Below, one piece after another: positions 36,362 to 49,611 of a stretch of 64,000 bases of DNA; the stretch's first letter is position 1, and every line of letters begins with the position of its first letter. The DNA is from Lucifuga dentata (taxonomy: Eukaryota; Chordata; Actinopteri; Ophidiiformes; Bythitidae), in NCBI GenBank assembly GCA_014773175.1, contig VXCM01000980.1, positions 124,001 through 188,000 on the forward strand, written 5' to 3'. The position numbers were made by a program, and so were the translations under genes. A model generated the notes under the pieces. The model was given only the letters and a program-made list of their open reading frames with translations, was not told the origin of the DNA and ran no database searches.

Positions 36362-38281
36362 GTAAGTAAAAAGGGATAGACCACACAAATGCGCAGTTTT
36401 TAATACTTGTATCATAGAAAACACCCGGGACAGTTAACTGCAGCTTAACATTTAGCACTGTTATGCTGCTGTAAGACAATTTGAATAATACTTATGTGAT
36501 TTCTCTTCTTTTAAATGATATTGTTCCATTACTAGAATGGGAAACAGACATATCTTGTCTTCAGGCAGGACATTAAGTTAGTAGAGAGAAGTGCAGCATG
36601 GTAGCTCGTCTATTAGATGGCATGTTACTACATGGGGAGAAGACTGAATCAGGAAATCAGCCCTCAGGACCTGTGTGTTCTCATAATTGAGAGCGCTAAT
36701 GTATCTGTGTTTCCTGGGTGCTTTCACTGTCTGTTGCAGATGTAGGAAGCTCAGGTTGTCTGTGAGAAAGAAGAAATTGTCTGTAATAGTTGTCTGCCAG
36801 AAGGGAAAAAAAAACATACTTTTGTTCACAGAGATTGAAATCCAAAGTTAGGTTTGCTGGTTTTCAAGATTTGCAAAACCACAAACTGGGTGTTGCCTTT
36901 ATAAATGCTCTCTACTCATGATAAATCCTCTTTGAGATGGGTTTTAAATAATTGTGTTTGCTAAATTAACGACCTTTCTTAAAATAAAGAAACCTTTATT
37001 TGTAAAATCTGAATAAAATGAGACATTCTAGTCAAAAATAATTGCAAACCATTTTTAATCAGTGACACTGAAGCAATGTTTGGAATTCCAAACATTCCAA
37101 ACATGTTGTTAATCTTGTAGAAAGATAATCTAAAGATAATCTTGAATCAGCCAAACTTTGTTTTGTTTGTAATTATTCGGTATGAATTATTCATCGTTGA
37201 ATCCTATCTTCAGCACAAACACTTTCTAATCTAAGGATGACTAAAGGCCTTATAATTGTTTACAATGATCTTAATTAAGTATCCACATTATGATAGATAA
37301 TATCCTAAACATATAGACACTCACATTCCTATTTTCCTGTCAGTTTTTGGATGCTTGTGTAACAGACAGTTTAAGACTTTACACTGTGCTTCCATCAATG
37401 AGGTAATTTTCTCAGGATGGCTTTCAGACAGGCGGTGATATGTGTCTTACCCTTTTACCAAGAGATGAATGATTTATCAGTGCGCCCTATTAAGAAATGC
37501 CACTCATTATATAACCATGAAGATGAAGTTAAAATGGGCTCTGTTCTCCTGTTGATCAGTATGTATGATAGCACCGCTGGGCTAAAGCAGGGCAGAGAGA
37601 TCTTTGTGTGTGAATGCCAAACTTATTGCCCGTTATGACATTTACCAGCAGCAGCGCTGGGCACGCCAGATTCAAGGGTAAAGAGAACAATGAGGTTCTG
37701 AAAACAACAAAAGAGGCCGATGAAGATGTAGCCCAGGTTAATCTCAGAATCTCAGACCTAGTTTTCCTTGTCATTGTCGTCTTCAGAAAGGCCTGAAAGA
37801 CAGATCATTATTAATTACTTTAAAACTTGTGTTGTGAGTGTTTCTGTGGAATGATAAATGTTGTTTATTATCTGTAGTTGTGCATCACCTTGCTCCTAGA
37901 GTTTCAAGATCAAGTAGAGTTTATCTGCAATGTCATTTATTTCACCTTTACAATCTCACACTATCCAATACAGTAGCCCATATTAGCTCTTAGGTATTAA
38001 TGTTCACATTTTGTTGACACTGTCAGAAAAGTATTGAGGCCATAGTTAAGGTCCCAGTACACTTGATGCAAAATAGAACTTTCAGGGCAAAAAAAGGCAT
38101 CTTGCTCAATATGCATTGATTCTTTCAATCTTCTTTGTTGAGGTTCCCAAGACAAACATTGTCTTCGGGTTTTTCCACTTCTGATGCCTCCCCTTGGACA
38201 TAATTCTCCCAAATATCTAGCTCAGCTTTTGATTTGGTTTATTCACCACTTTTGTTGCTGTTGGAGCAACACGTTGCTAGG

Positions 38282-38729
38282 TAGGGATGAGCCGAGTACT
38301 CGGATGAAACAAGTATCCGTTATGGATAATGCACTTTTTACGAGCACAAGTACCATCCGAGTAAAATGTGACAATATCCGTACTCGTGGAGGAAAAAAGA
38401 TCTGATTGGGTAGCGCTTGCTAGCACTGTGCCCACATGGTTCCGTGATCGGCCAGGCAGCCACACGTTATCTATAGTTTGCAATTCTAAGATTCAGCTCA
38501 ACATTATTCTCAGTCCACAGCTAAACAAACACACATTCATTTACTGTGGACATTCACACGCAAAATACTGATATAAATGGACATTTCTACTAACTTCTAC
38601 TAGCTTCTAGCTTCAAGGCTAACTAGCCAGTTAGCTAGTAATTATTAACTCTTAAACCCCACCCACTTCCAGGTTAAGCCCCGTCTATCTGAGTACGGAT
38701 GCGGATAATGGTGTACTCATTCATTCCTA
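38282..38729 (+). mobile_element. hAT-type MITE, short copy
   Basis: It begins TAGGGATGAGCCGAGTACTC and ends in GTGTACTCATTCATTCCTA, so the ends are short inverted repeats. TTGCTAG flanks both sides (38274-38280 and 38731-38737), consistent with a roughly 8-bp hAT target duplication. It shares both ends and interior blocks with 42435-43401 but is about half as long. No coding potential. Confidence 0.7.
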
Positions 38730-39239
38730 ATTGCTAGCTACCTACATTAGCATTGTTAGCTAAGCATGAACACTTTTTGGGGATAGAGATGCCGATGGCG
38801 TCTGTGGATGTGTCTTTATAACAGATGTATGGATTTCAAGGACTCTGAAATGAATTCAAATTCATGGATAGAAGTCTCCAGGATGTTGAGATTGCTCAAT
38901 GATCAGACAAAATGGTAGAGATGTGATATTCTCATTGAAATGGTTGTCATATAAATGCATCTTTACTGGGAGAACTTTGTTATTCTTAACCAAACTTGTG
39001 CTAGATGCAGAATAATCTGGATAGTTACCATGAATGATGATAACTCTGATTATATAACAAAAACACCACCACCTATGAGAATTTCAGACTTCATCAATAC
39101 AAGATAAAGTACTGGGTTTGCTGTTCGATTTACAAGTAATCTGTAGGAAATGCAGTGCTACTAACTGCATTTGTTTCAAAGGATATTGGAAGTCGATGTT
39201 CATTTGGGCCTGATAACCTCATACATTTTCTAGGTTACA

Positions 39240-39380
39240 CATTCTCCCACTCAATTCCACTTATGATCTGTGGCATGTGGTGGATGCTTTCATCCAAATT
39301 GCCATAGAGTACTGGATACACTTTTAGTTGCAGTGACCCCAGAGGGAATCAAACCCTTGAAACCCCTACAGTTCCTCTAC
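39240..39380 (-). repeat. Possible degraded SINE-like fragment
   Basis: The text GTGGATGCTTTCATCCAAATTG followed about 50 bp later by GGGAATCAAACCCTTGAAA resembles a widespread fish repeat family (GATGCTTTTATCCAAAGCGACT ... GGGAATCGAACCC). Divergence is high and ends are not defined. Confidence 0.3.
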
Positions 39381-39562
39381 TCAGTGGATGTGCAGGACCA
39401 CAATGAACACATTGTCAGTGGAACAGCAACAAAAAAAGCCTCTTGATGACAACACGTTTTTATCCTCTTTGCTCTGTGGTTTAATGCTTTTGAAAGGCAG
39501 GTATTTGTGCTTAGATCATAACAGTAAAATGCGGCTTTGTGTTTCAGGTGGATTTTTTGTTA

Positions 39563-40160
39563 AAGGAGAATAATGCTGATTTGGCATGTTTGAGGCCAAT
39601 TTATACAACCCACATACACGTTACATCGCTGCCAACTGTTTTTCAAAACATACTACTGGAGCAGTAAATTTTAGAATTTTCTTTCTTCCCTTCCACGCTA
39701 CCGTTGCTTTCAGTTTATTCATTTACACTATAAAAACCAACTTGTACAGACTTGAAATGTGCTTGAGATAAATAATCCACCACCGCGAACACAACTGTAT
39801 ATTAAATCTTTTGGAGAAGTTAATTACACGGAAGAAAATGTATGTCTTTGCCAGGGAGTATAGTAATTAAAACGGGTGTGCCTTCAACAATTGAGCATAC
39901 GTGCTCGCAGGTGAAACGTTATTAAGGTGGGTGTATCACCTGAACATTTGATTTTAAAAGATTAGGGGATTTGGCAAAATAACACAAAAACTAAAATACA
40001 GTTTTATGTTTTGGAAAACAGTTNAAGATTAGGGGATTTGGCAAAATAACACAAAAACTAAAATACAGTTTTATGTTTTGGAAAACAGTTGTCATTCAGG
40101 TAACAAGTATGCACGTCACATATGTTGGGCTCAAACATGTAAAATCATCTGTATGGTCTG
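39563..40160 (+). mobile_element. Harbinger-like MITE, third copy
   Basis: Left end AAGGAGAATAATGCTGATTT and right end CATCTGTATGGTCTG are degraded versions of the family termini; TTA flanks both sides (39560-39562 and 40161-40163). The interior includes the blocks ACATACTACTGGAGCAGTAA and AAAGATTAGGGGATTTGGCA shared with other copies. A 66-bp duplicated junction around the N at 40024 lengthens it artificially. Confidence 0.7.
39958..40090. other. Single-N junction with 66-bp flanking duplicate
   Basis: Copies at 39958-40023 and 40025-40090 flank the N at 40024, inside the third MITE copy. Confidence 0.85.
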
Positions 40161-41339
40161 TTAAAAATAGCCTTTTAGTTTATAAAAGGACCAAGAAATT
40201 AAAAGTTTAGATGACAAGGTAATATCAGGATCTGTTTTCTGCTATATATGGGTATTTGATTTAATTTTGAGCCTTTGTTATGAGCGGACAGGGTATGATG
40301 ACGATAAAAATGTAATCTAGAGTTTGCCTATGCCCTATGGGGACATTCTTATAGTGGAAAATAAAAAACCTCACAATCTCGAGTTTGCAAGACATTCACA
40401 ATGCTAAGCTCGGGAGTACTTATGAACAGGGAATGCAGCATACAGAATGCTTTGATAAAATGGAGATGACCAGAGTTTCGGAGTTGAACTGTTCACGCCA
40501 AGTATTTCCTACGAGAAAGGCACAGGCAGGAAGAGTTCCTGTTTTTAAACTGAGTGAGCGTATTCCCTCTTGCCCGCCCCCAGACCTGCATACACGTACA
40601 AGTCCGGTGCTCATTATTCAGCCTCCAAAGCGAAATCCATCTACAGACTCGAGAAGATTCACACTCGTGTTTCAGCCCCTCAAGGCCCCAGTAGATTGAC
40701 TCTGTGCTGTGGTTAGTTGAGTTCAGTTGGAGAAAAGGTCGAAGGGAAAATTTTCCACCAATGTCATGTAAGAAAACGCTTTTTTAGCTGCTGTATGCTA
40801 CATTCAGGCATAGTGATACAGTCCTTGTGTCAGTTCATGTAGGTGTTTGTGTTATATTTACAAAATAAAATACACACAATGGAACCAAATTAGGTCACGG
40901 ATATGCTGCTAACTGTTAATACTACAGATACGAGCAGATGAATATGGAAAGTTCTGGCATTATGCCAAATTACTCTCACTGGGACCAACTGGAAACCTGT
41001 CTGTTGCATAAATGTCATGTCAAAGTGTCAAGTGCCTCATTATCTGTAAAAGTGTCATTACACATACATGTATAATAACCATTAGCAAATGTGCTGAATA
41101 TGTATTATATTAGGAAGTTGCTATTATAATCTCCATCTTGAGGATTCAAAACATCCCAGTCTCAGAGCTGTTTCAAAACCTGGATCGAGAACTAAAACCT
41201 GATTTTTAGTGACACTGATGAAGATGATGAAAGTAGTAGTAGTATTAGTAGTAGCAATGGATGTCATTAGTGATGATGAACAATGCTGGAAGCTGATTGG
41301 ATATAACTAAACAGCATCCCACTGTGACACAGCTAAAAG

Positions 41340-41374
41340 TTTGAAGATCAGCATGTTAATGAGCTGCTTCATAT

Positions 41375-41409
<35 letters not shown>

Positions 41410-41830
41410 AGGAAGAGATGTAATGCCACAAGAATATGTGCGAGATTGAACCGAAACTGGCCATTTAAATACACTGATCAACTGAGTGGGCTTAAGTTTA
41501 AAATTTATTGATCAATAACACAAGAGACAAATACAATTTAGAGTATTTCATCCAGATTACTTTCTGCTGAAATGTATCACCAGACTGAAACAGGTCTTAA
41601 TTTTTTGCACGATGGTGTGTTTTATGAATCGCTTCCCCGATATGTAGATAAGGAAATACCACAGCGACATGTCTTTCAAGAAAAATGCTAAAAGATTCCG
41701 GTAACAAGCGTTTATGGTGAAGAAACATGGTTGCGTGATGATATTTCTCCATCTTGACACATTAAATCTGGCACTTTGTTTTATGAACTGCTTCCACAGA
41801 GTATTGGATGTGACGGAAAACTTGTGTTTA
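41340..41830 (+). repeat. Dispersed repeat, copy 2, interrupted by (GA)n
   Basis: GTTAATGAGCTGCTTCATAT near 41354 and TGGTTGCGTGATGATATTTC near 41728 match blocks at 748-905. A (GA)n run of about 15 units at 41376-41405 follows the first block. Class unknown. Confidence 0.5.
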
Positions 41831-42434
41831 TAATGAAAAAAACACAACAGAAAACACAAAATGACTAATACGGAAAGCCTTTTGATATGTAAAGGTTTTG
41901 TCTGAAACACACCCCTCTGAATCCCAATTTGAGTCCATAGCAGCCTGGAACACTTCAGTGTCCTTGTGAATCTATACGAGATAAAACAGCTAAGGGATGT
42001 AACGTTTCCATCTCGGGCTAAATGATTGATGGGTTCGCTGAAGGTTTGTGTGATGTCATATTTCCATCTCTCAGAGACCTGTCAAATGTAGCTGTCATAC
42101 AAGAGCGCTGCTGATAGGGCGTAGTAAGACGTTCTCTTTCTGCATGTGCAAGTCATCTGTCACGAGGGTTTATAGGGCAATCCGTGATCAAACATTGATA
42201 GATGACATTGCTCAAGCGTACTTACCATAGAAATCTCTCTGGCTGTAGTAGTAACCTCATTTACATACTGCCTATGTCCCTCCGAAAGCTTGGATCTCAT
42301 TGGTGTCCCATGTGGCTCATTTGGTAACTAAATTACATGAAGAAGGTCGAAGGTTCGGATGTAGAACAGAACGAACATGAATGAGGAATAATGTAATAGC
42401 AATATGTCTAGCATCTATAGATCAATGCCGGAAT

Positions 42435-43401
42435 TAGGGCTGAGCCGAGTACTCAGATGAAACAAGTATCTGTTACTGATATCGCACTTCTTACGAGCAC
42501 AAGTACCATCTGAGTAAAATGTGTTACTATCTGTGCCCGTAGAAAAAAAATCTGATTAGGTAGTGTTCATTAGCGCACGTGGTTGCATGATCGGCCAGGC
42601 ATCCAATCACAGAGCTCCTCTCTTCACAGAGCTGCTGCTGCTGCTCCTCCACACACAGCCACTCTGTCCACACTAGCATAATAGCATCTATTAGCTATAG
42701 CAGTCATCCTCAAACTCCAAGACTCTGGTCCAGGCCCAGACTGAACCACAACTGTCTCCGGACTCTGAGCAAATTTTACTTTTCATATGTAATATTTGTA
42801 TTATCTTCGAGACATCGCTGCAACGCAACGAGTCAAAATTCTCCACTTTTTCCATTGCTTGCTGTGGAGAAAGCCAAACCAAATGTCCAACTGTTCCACT
42901 ATCTCTGTGTGAGAATGTCTACTCTTCTTTGGTTTGGTCCAATCACATTCAGCGTCCCGTCATCTCCCTGACAACGAGGATTGACACAGCTTTGCAGATT
43001 AAGAGTTGATAGCGCCTCTAGTCGTGTGTCCCCCCCCCAATACCTTAAATTCCCAGTAAAAATTAGGATCTCAATCTGTCCCTGACTTTACTGACCTTAA
43101 TAAACTGACCTTAGTCGTATTGAAATTTTTTTTTGTGGATCTTTAAGATTTGTATGAGTATCCTTGATCTATAGTTTTCTATTCTCAGATTCAGCTCAAC
43201 ATTATTCTCAGTCCACAGCTAAACAAACACACATCCATTTACTGTGGACATAACATACTGATACTGACTGAAAATACTGATACAAACACAAATTACTGTT
43301 TTGTAACTTCTAGCTTCTAGGCTAACTAGCCAGTTAGCTGACAATTCTTTGGTTAAGTCAACATTTACAGATATGGATAATGGTATACTCACTCATCCCT
43401 A
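42435..43401 (+). mobile_element. hAT-type MITE, long copy with perfect target duplication
   Basis: The element begins TAGGGCTGAGCCGAGTACTC and ends ATACTCACTCATCCCTA. An exact 8-bp target duplication, GCCGGAAT, flanks it (42427-42434 and 43402-43409), which is diagnostic for the hAT superfamily. It is 967 bp long and non-coding; interior blocks match 38282-38729. The intact duplication suggests a relatively recent insertion. Confidence 0.85.
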
Positions 43402-43611
43402 GCCGGAATAGTATTAAAATTCAGTGTTAATTAAACGTTATTTAAGCATTTTAGCCACAGCTATTGACACATAGCTGAAAAAATTTAATGGTTAAATATT
43501 CTCCTGCACACACAAACTAGAGAACATTTGAAATTAACAGTATAAAAACTGCCCGTTCTCCTGTTGTACTCGGCTGTTGAGTGTATAATTTAACTTTTCC
43601 TTTCCTCCCAG

Positions 43612-43793
43612 TCCAGTGCCAACGATCACATGGAGGAAGATAAATGGCAACATCCCCAAAAAAGCAAGACTGCGGAAGTCTCAGGCTGTACTCGAGATTC
43701 CCAACATTCAGCTGGATGACTCAGGAACATACGAGTGCAAAGCTGAAAATCCGAGAGGAGGGACTTCTTTCAAAGGACATCTGCAGGTCTACA
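43612..43793 (+). CDS. cntn5: Contactin-5 exon: Ig3, second half
   Basis: The 182-nt exon follows a strong acceptor, TTTTCCTTTCCTCCCAG. It encodes [17 protein letters not shown] with the core Trp, [19 protein letters not shown] (close to mammalian contactin-5 from memory), and [14 protein letters not shown] with the second Ig3 cysteine. It ends in HLQVY, joining to a Thr codon shared with the Ig4 exon. Donor A|GTGAGT, phase 1. A poly-T run begins about 60 bp into the following intron. Confidence 0.97.
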
Positions 43794-43852
43794 GTGAGTC
43801 TGACTCTATTTTTACTTTACTTTTCATTTTTACTTTTGCTTTACAGTTTAGA

Positions 43853-43883
<31 letters not shown>

Positions 43884-46800
43884 TGAATGTGTTTTGTTGA
43901 TGTATAATTGCCTGAAAACCTTCTCCTGCAGTAAGCTGGTTTTGTTTGTGTTTTCTTTGTGAGATTTCGTCATGATTTGATATTTTAGAGTTATGCTTAA
44001 ATTCAGGGTTGGACCAGTTCTACGTCCCTGTGAAAGAACTAATCCTAGAAGAAGCATTAATAGCATCTGTCAACACAGTAAATTAGCTGTTAAGAAATGT
44101 TTGGGTTTCTAAATATCCATATTTTAACAGTTAGATTAGTTGTGTTATTATTTTAATTAGTTGTGTAATATTATTTTAATTAGATGTGTTTTTATTCCAG
44201 TCAAAAGGTTCTGAATGACTTCTCTACCTTGTTTTTGACAGTTTTAGTTGGTTTTTTTCCAGAGATTGTAATAACATAATCTGGTGTTTTCGTACGTTCT
44301 GAGCTTTGGATGCGTAATGGTTGCCATGAATCTGGCTAATTATTTTTGTCACAACAAAAACATTTAGTGTGAGTGAACAGACCAGAAGATTTATTTCAAA
44401 TAAAGTCATGCATCATTTAAACAATTTCTTGTTTCACATGCCAATAAGTAAGACCAAAGTTTAAACCATAGATCAACAATGTAATGCTCTTATCTTACAT
44501 CTAAGATAATTACACAGTAAGATTATTTGTTATATCAAATCAAGGGTTATCACCAACATATTTCAATTAAGAATGAATAATTTTAGCCTTAATTAGTTAA
44601 TTATCAGGCAAAGGATTGCTAACATCTGCTTTCATGTACAGTGTTAGATCAAGTTTAGGACACTGTGGCTAAGATTTCAGCTTACGGTGCAGCTTAACTT
44701 CCAGCCGATGGTTGGTACTAGACAGCTTTAATAAGCTCCTTGAATTATTTCTTTTGTCCATGATCACAAACTCTCCCCCTCCCATTTTTCTCTGTCTGCA
44801 CCATGTGCACGGGACCAAGATAATGAACTGCCTCAGCCTTGGTGGGACACGTTTCCAAGGACCTGCACTCCTTGGCAACCTCCATTCTGTTGACATCACA
44901 AGGAGAATAGGGAACCTAATTTGTAGCAGCTTCACACTGAATGTAATTTATACAGGTCAGCTGCTAGTGTGAACTTTCAGTGTGAGGAAGACCTTCCTGA
45001 CCATAATCATTTTATCAAACCACACAAAAAAGTAGGTGCCAGATGCAAAGAATAGAAAATATCGTGGCTGGACTGTAAGTGTGGCAGCTCAGCGAAGGTT
45101 TAGTGGCCTTTTTNTTTTTTTTTTTTTTTTTTTTTTTTTTACCACAATCCTTATCCTGAGACCATTTTACTACCTATGCCATTCGATGTTTTTGATTTGA
45201 CTCTTTTGTAAACTATTCCAACTATTCTAAAAGTTCTGTCCATAACCCACAAGAATGTCTGGTTGTACAAATGAATGAATCTATTAAAAAATTGTCCAAA
45301 AAAGGAAAAACTTGTAGAAACAAGCAAATGTCTAGAATAATCCACCAGATTTTTACCAGAGATTGGTCCTCCTCCAATTTAATAATCCAAATCCGTACTA
45401 CACAGTCAAAAGCTTATGTCCACACATCAGTATATATAAATACATATTACACAGTTTTACAGCTGTTATGTATCTTAAACAGATGAAACAATAAGGGAAA
45501 ATAATAATAATGTCAATAATCAATACCACTATAATCTAGCATGCAGAAAATGATTTGACTCAATCTACTGTTTAAATAATATCCAAAATTTGATATAAAA
45601 TCCAAACCAAAATACAACTTTTTGTTAATATAATCAATTTTCTAAACCAAAGAAGTTCCTAAATAAGCTCTTAAAAGAGGGTTTCCTTTCTGTTTGCAGA
45701 AATTTGGCAAAGTGCCATACTTTGCATTAATCTGGATGATTTTATAGTTTTTAGTTGTAACAGATTTAGATATTAAAATTGTAAGATCGAATGTGACTTC
45801 TCTTTTTTGCTTTTTCAACTTAATAGTATTGTTAATGTCAGGGTAATGACAAATATTTGGATAGTGCATGTTTACACTGTATTTATAAAGCTTTATTTCA
45901 TACTTGTACACTGCCAAACACATCTAATGTGTGGCATTTGCCTGATATTTGCAACCATACAAGTGAAACTAATTATTGGAGCTACAAAGTGGAGCATAAA
46001 AATGCATAATACCACTACTCCAACTGCTGTAAGATATTAATAAATTTGCATGAACGGCATAAACACGGCTCATTTACGTCAATTGCTACTAAGAAATGTT
46101 AATCGGGTCTGACGATGCCATTATTTGATGTTCATATTATTCTGTAATATTTCTTTGTTTTTGATTTTGTAATTTACCTGTTTCTACACCTGTGGGGCTC
46201 CTATGTCACACCTGGTTGTTGGAGGAGAGGGAATCTGTCTTTGAATCATCTCTCCTGAGGTTTCTTCCATTTCCCTTATACAATACGGTTTTTAGGGAGT
46301 TTTTATTGTTATCTGCTCAGTTAATAACATTTCCACAGCAACAATAAAGATGGAGTACAGCTTCTTAAATATCAAACACTTCGTGATCATCGTCATAGTT
46401 TCAATGTGTAAAAATATACAGCCTGCAGCTTTAATATTTGGTGTCTTTTCATAAAAATAAAGAATAAAGAAATAGTTGTTGTTCTAGACATCTGATGTGT
46501 TTGCAGAGGAAAAATCCTCCGCCACACAAGGAGGTAATATCTGTAAATGATGCTATAAGCAGCAACTTCAGTCAGCAATAAATGGACTCTGTCGGTATGA
46601 GCAGCAATAGCCACCATGACTGAATGTGCCATAAAGAGAACCACAGATAGTCAATCTTTAGACACATTTTTAAAACATAAAATGCCCCTTCAGTAGCTTT
46701 AAAGTTTGTGAAAAATGCTCAGTATATGCCCGTGTCACAATTATACTCTGTCTGAGTTCCAACACTTCACTGAAGAAATGTGATGCGTACATTGAGTGAA

Positions 46801-47273
46801 ATATTCAACATCAAGATGCAATGTTTTTTGTAATGGTTGCAGCATTACAAAATGAAAAATGTGTTCCAGATGTCTTGTGCATTTTAAAGATGTTTTTGAA
46901 GCTTTTGTGGTCTTGACTAGAATTTGAATCAATATCGTTGGCATGAATGGTGGTTGTGAATGCAGCAGTGTTAACGAGGATAATAAGAGATCGAAGAAAA
47001 AGCACATCTTTGGGGTGTGCATGCTGAAATTAGTGTGAGCTTGTGTTTTGGGATATTTAGTGTCATGTAGATTGATAACAATGAAAAATCAAATCAAGAA
47101 AAACACAGAATGCTGCTTCCCAAGTCATATTGTTACGTCTGTTGGGAATGTCAGACGTGAGGATTTTACCAAATTTTTACCAGTTCTTCAAGTACAGATG
47201 ACCATTCTTGGGCTTTGAGATTCTTCAAGGATACAGCATATTACTTATTCTCAAATCTTTTTTTATCTTCAAG
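43794..47273. other. cntn5 intron between Ig3 and Ig4
   Basis: This 3480-bp phase-1 intron is AT-rich. It contains a poly-T run at 43853-43877 and another around the single N at 45114. Several short ORFs occur on both strands without recognisable domains. No other structure was seen. Confidence 0.75.
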
Positions 47274-47410
47274 CCTTCCCTCAGTGGATCAGAATGATTA
47301 ATGATACTCAGATGGATAGCGGCGAGAAGCTCCAGTGGGAGTGCAAGGCCACAGGGAGGCCCCGGCCCACCTATCGCTGGCTTCGCAATGGTTTGCCCTT
47401 GACATCTCAG
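47274..47410 (+). CDS. cntn5: Contactin-5 exon: Ig4, first half
   Basis: The 137-nt exon follows TTTTTATCTTCAAG, an AAG acceptor rather than CAG. It completes a Thr codon and encodes [20 protein letters not shown], then [19 protein letters not shown] with the first Ig4 cysteine and core Trp. NDT is a candidate N-glycosylation sequon. The donor is CAG|GTACTT in phase 0. Contactin Ig1-Ig4 form a horseshoe in the known family structures. Confidence 0.96.
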
Positions 47411-47583
47411 GTACTTACCTTCACTATCCTTGCCTTTTTTTTTGTTGATTACACCATGAAACATCTGAATCATTATTAATACATAAAACTACAAGACACC
47501 TACTGTATGTACGACATTGCCACATGTTTCTATCTAGACTTCAGACATTATTTTCCTTATAAATTTGTTGTTTCTGGTTACAG

Positions 47584-47713
47584 GGTAGAGTTGAAATCAT
47601 GAATGGGGAGCTGACTGTTAGCAAAGTGCAGCAGACGGATTCCGGAATGTACCAGTGTGTTGCAGAAAACAAGTACGGCACCATCTACTCCAACGCTGAA
47701 CTCAAGATTTTAG
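47584..47713 (+). CDS. cntn5: Contactin-5 exon: Ig4, second half
   Basis: The 130-nt exon lies 173 bp after the previous one, after the acceptor TTTCTGGTTACAG. It encodes [36 protein letters not shown] with the second Ig4 cysteine, and NAELKIL. The C-terminal stretch closely resembles mammalian contactin-5. The donor is G|GTAGTT, a weak-looking site, phase 1; the next exon supplies the rest of an Ala codon. Confidence 0.96.
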
Positions 47714-48280
47714 GTAGTTATACCTTTTGTATGTTGGAAACTTTTGCCTCAACTGCTAAACCTCTGCCTTATAATTAGTCTGACTTAGAATCAGTAAAGT
47801 GGGTAACAAACTTTTTTTTCCTTTGTTGTACATTTAATGGTTCAGTTTTATTTTCTTCCAGGAGTATCACTTGATACTCTGTGCAGGCTGAAATTGCAGA
47901 GAGCGTATTGGCATCTGAATAAGGCACCGGATGATAGGTACAAGAGATTGAAATGCAAGTGGGGAATGCTGAACTGTGAGATGTGCTGATTGCCAATCAA
48001 TGGTCCCTGATTTAACCTAGACAGTGGATGGCATGAATAAAAGAAGGACCCATACGGTTATATCACCGAGGTATTTGAACATACCAAGATGAGGAGAGTC
48101 TCGAACAGTTCTGCGTTATTGCAATGACTCACAGGCTTAGATTTATACTAATCAGAGCAAACACTAGAAGAAAGACATCAATGGTTTCTCTGATGGAGTT
48201 TTATGAATCCGTCAGGGTGTTATCGTTTGCTTAGAACTCAAATACCACTACTTATCCAAATAATAACTTCAGACATTATT

Positions 48281-48420
48281 ACCTCTGCCAAGAAGGTCAT
48301 GCACCGGCATTCGTTTGCCTGTCTGTCTGATTGATTGTCAGGAGGATATCTCGAAAAGTTATGGATGGATGGATTTGAATGAAATTTGGAGGATCCAGAT
48401 GATCTTATAGATCATTTAAG
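48281..48420 (+). repeat. Possible dispersed repeat fragment
   Basis: The text ACCTCTGCCAAGAAGGTCAT followed by GTTTGCCTGTCTGTCTG and ATGGATGGATTTGAATGAAA resembles a repeat motif widespread in animal genomes (CCTCCGCCAAGGAGGT ... CTGTCTGTCTG ... ATGAAACTTGG). Ends and class are not determined. Confidence 0.4.
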
Positions 48421-48458
48421 GATCTTAAAGGACACGTAGCAGTCCTTTAAGAGACTAT

Positions 48459-48461
<3 letters not shown>

Positions 48462-48489
<28 letters not shown>

Positions 48490-48525
48490 TTATCTACATA
48501 CGAGCAAGAGAGAGAGAGAGAGAGA
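48462..48525. repeat. (TG)n and (GA)n microsatellites
   Basis: About 14 TG units (48462-48489) followed after a short gap by a (GA)n run (48507-48525). Confidence 0.9.
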
Positions 48526-49484
48526 CAGAGACTTGTGTGCAGACTGGGTTTATGTTGGCGATCAGAGCAGAGCCAGGTTAGTACAATGCTGTAATAGTGG
48601 TAATAACACAGTGAATTCACAGTATGAAGTTGAGTTTGCTGTAAAATAAAAGGCTGCGGCTTCTCAAGAAACAAGCAGAGTCTCCGACTTTCCTGTGCCA
48701 GCGGCTCAATGGGGGTTAACCCCGAAATAGGTAGCAACAAAAAGAGCTTCCCTGTGCTTCCCGATCACAGTCTGGAGGCTGAAGAAGCAAAGGTTAACAC
48801 TGTAAAATCAATGCTAATGGGCTGATTTCAATTAAATTTAGCATGGTAGCTAATTTTTTAAATATGTTTTTATTTTTTTTGTTGGTTTTGGCGGAGTTAT
48901 GCGCTCTGAGTGCCTTCTTTTTCTGATCACGTATTTATCAGTCTGAGTTTGCGATTTTGATAATTTCATAATTAATGATTATACTTGAGTAATGATCATT
49001 TCAAACTTTACATACATATTTATTTGAATTGCTCCTTTGGTAGGAGAACAAGAAGTTCATTGAGATTTCTGTTTTGTGCAGTTTTCTCATTATACTGAAC
49101 GGGAGTATTTGTGTCAGTTGTTTGTTACGTTTCCTGTTATTGTTTTGCACAGAGTCAAAGAAATTGAAGGGTCTCACGACTTCTCTCGATTGCAGATCAT
49201 ACTCTTTATTTTCGTGTACACAGGAAGTACTGACATGGAAGTTCCATACAGCTTCAAAGTCTGAAGCTTCTGCTGCGACTGATATACCAGAGGCTGATAG
49301 TGTCTTGAATATGTCGGAGAGGCTCCAGCTTCCTGTCTGAGCTTGGCTGTTATTTGTTCATCTTGGAACCAGTTGTGCCAACCACAAGGACAGCTACCAC
49401 AGATTGTTTAGAAAATATATCTACACATTAAGCACACCATCATGGCTGTAATTATTATCATTTAGGAGTACAACTCTTAGACTT

Positions 49485-49611
49485 AGGAGGACAGTTCACA
49501 AGCTGGTCATGAGGATGACAAAGCCTTGACCTTTATGACCTCCTAGCNAGGAGGACAGTTCACAAGCTGGTCATGAGGATGACAAAGCCTTGACCTTTAT
49601 GACCTCCTAGC
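49485..49611. other. Single-N junction with 63-bp flanking duplicate
   Basis: Copies at 49485-49547 and 49549-49611 flank the N at 49548. Confidence 0.85.

Larger units (their letters stand above)
36362..43611. other. cntn5 intron inside Ig3
   Basis: This 7250-bp phase-2 intron carries two copies of a hAT-type MITE (38282-38729 and 42435-43401), a Harbinger-like MITE (39563-40160), the second copy of the 748 repeat and a (GA)n tract (41376-41405). A 104-codon frame at 40385-40699 is not recognised and has no supporting splice context. Confidence 0.75.

Noticed and set aside
40385..40699. 104-codon frame
   Set aside because: Not recognised, overlaps a 64-codon frame on the other strand, and no splice context or conservation known.
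42308..42372. tRNA-like text (TGGCTCATTTGGTAAC ... GGTTCGGAT) suggesting a tRNA or SINE head
   Set aside because: A- and B-box likeness is partial and I could not fold a cloverleaf; may be chance.
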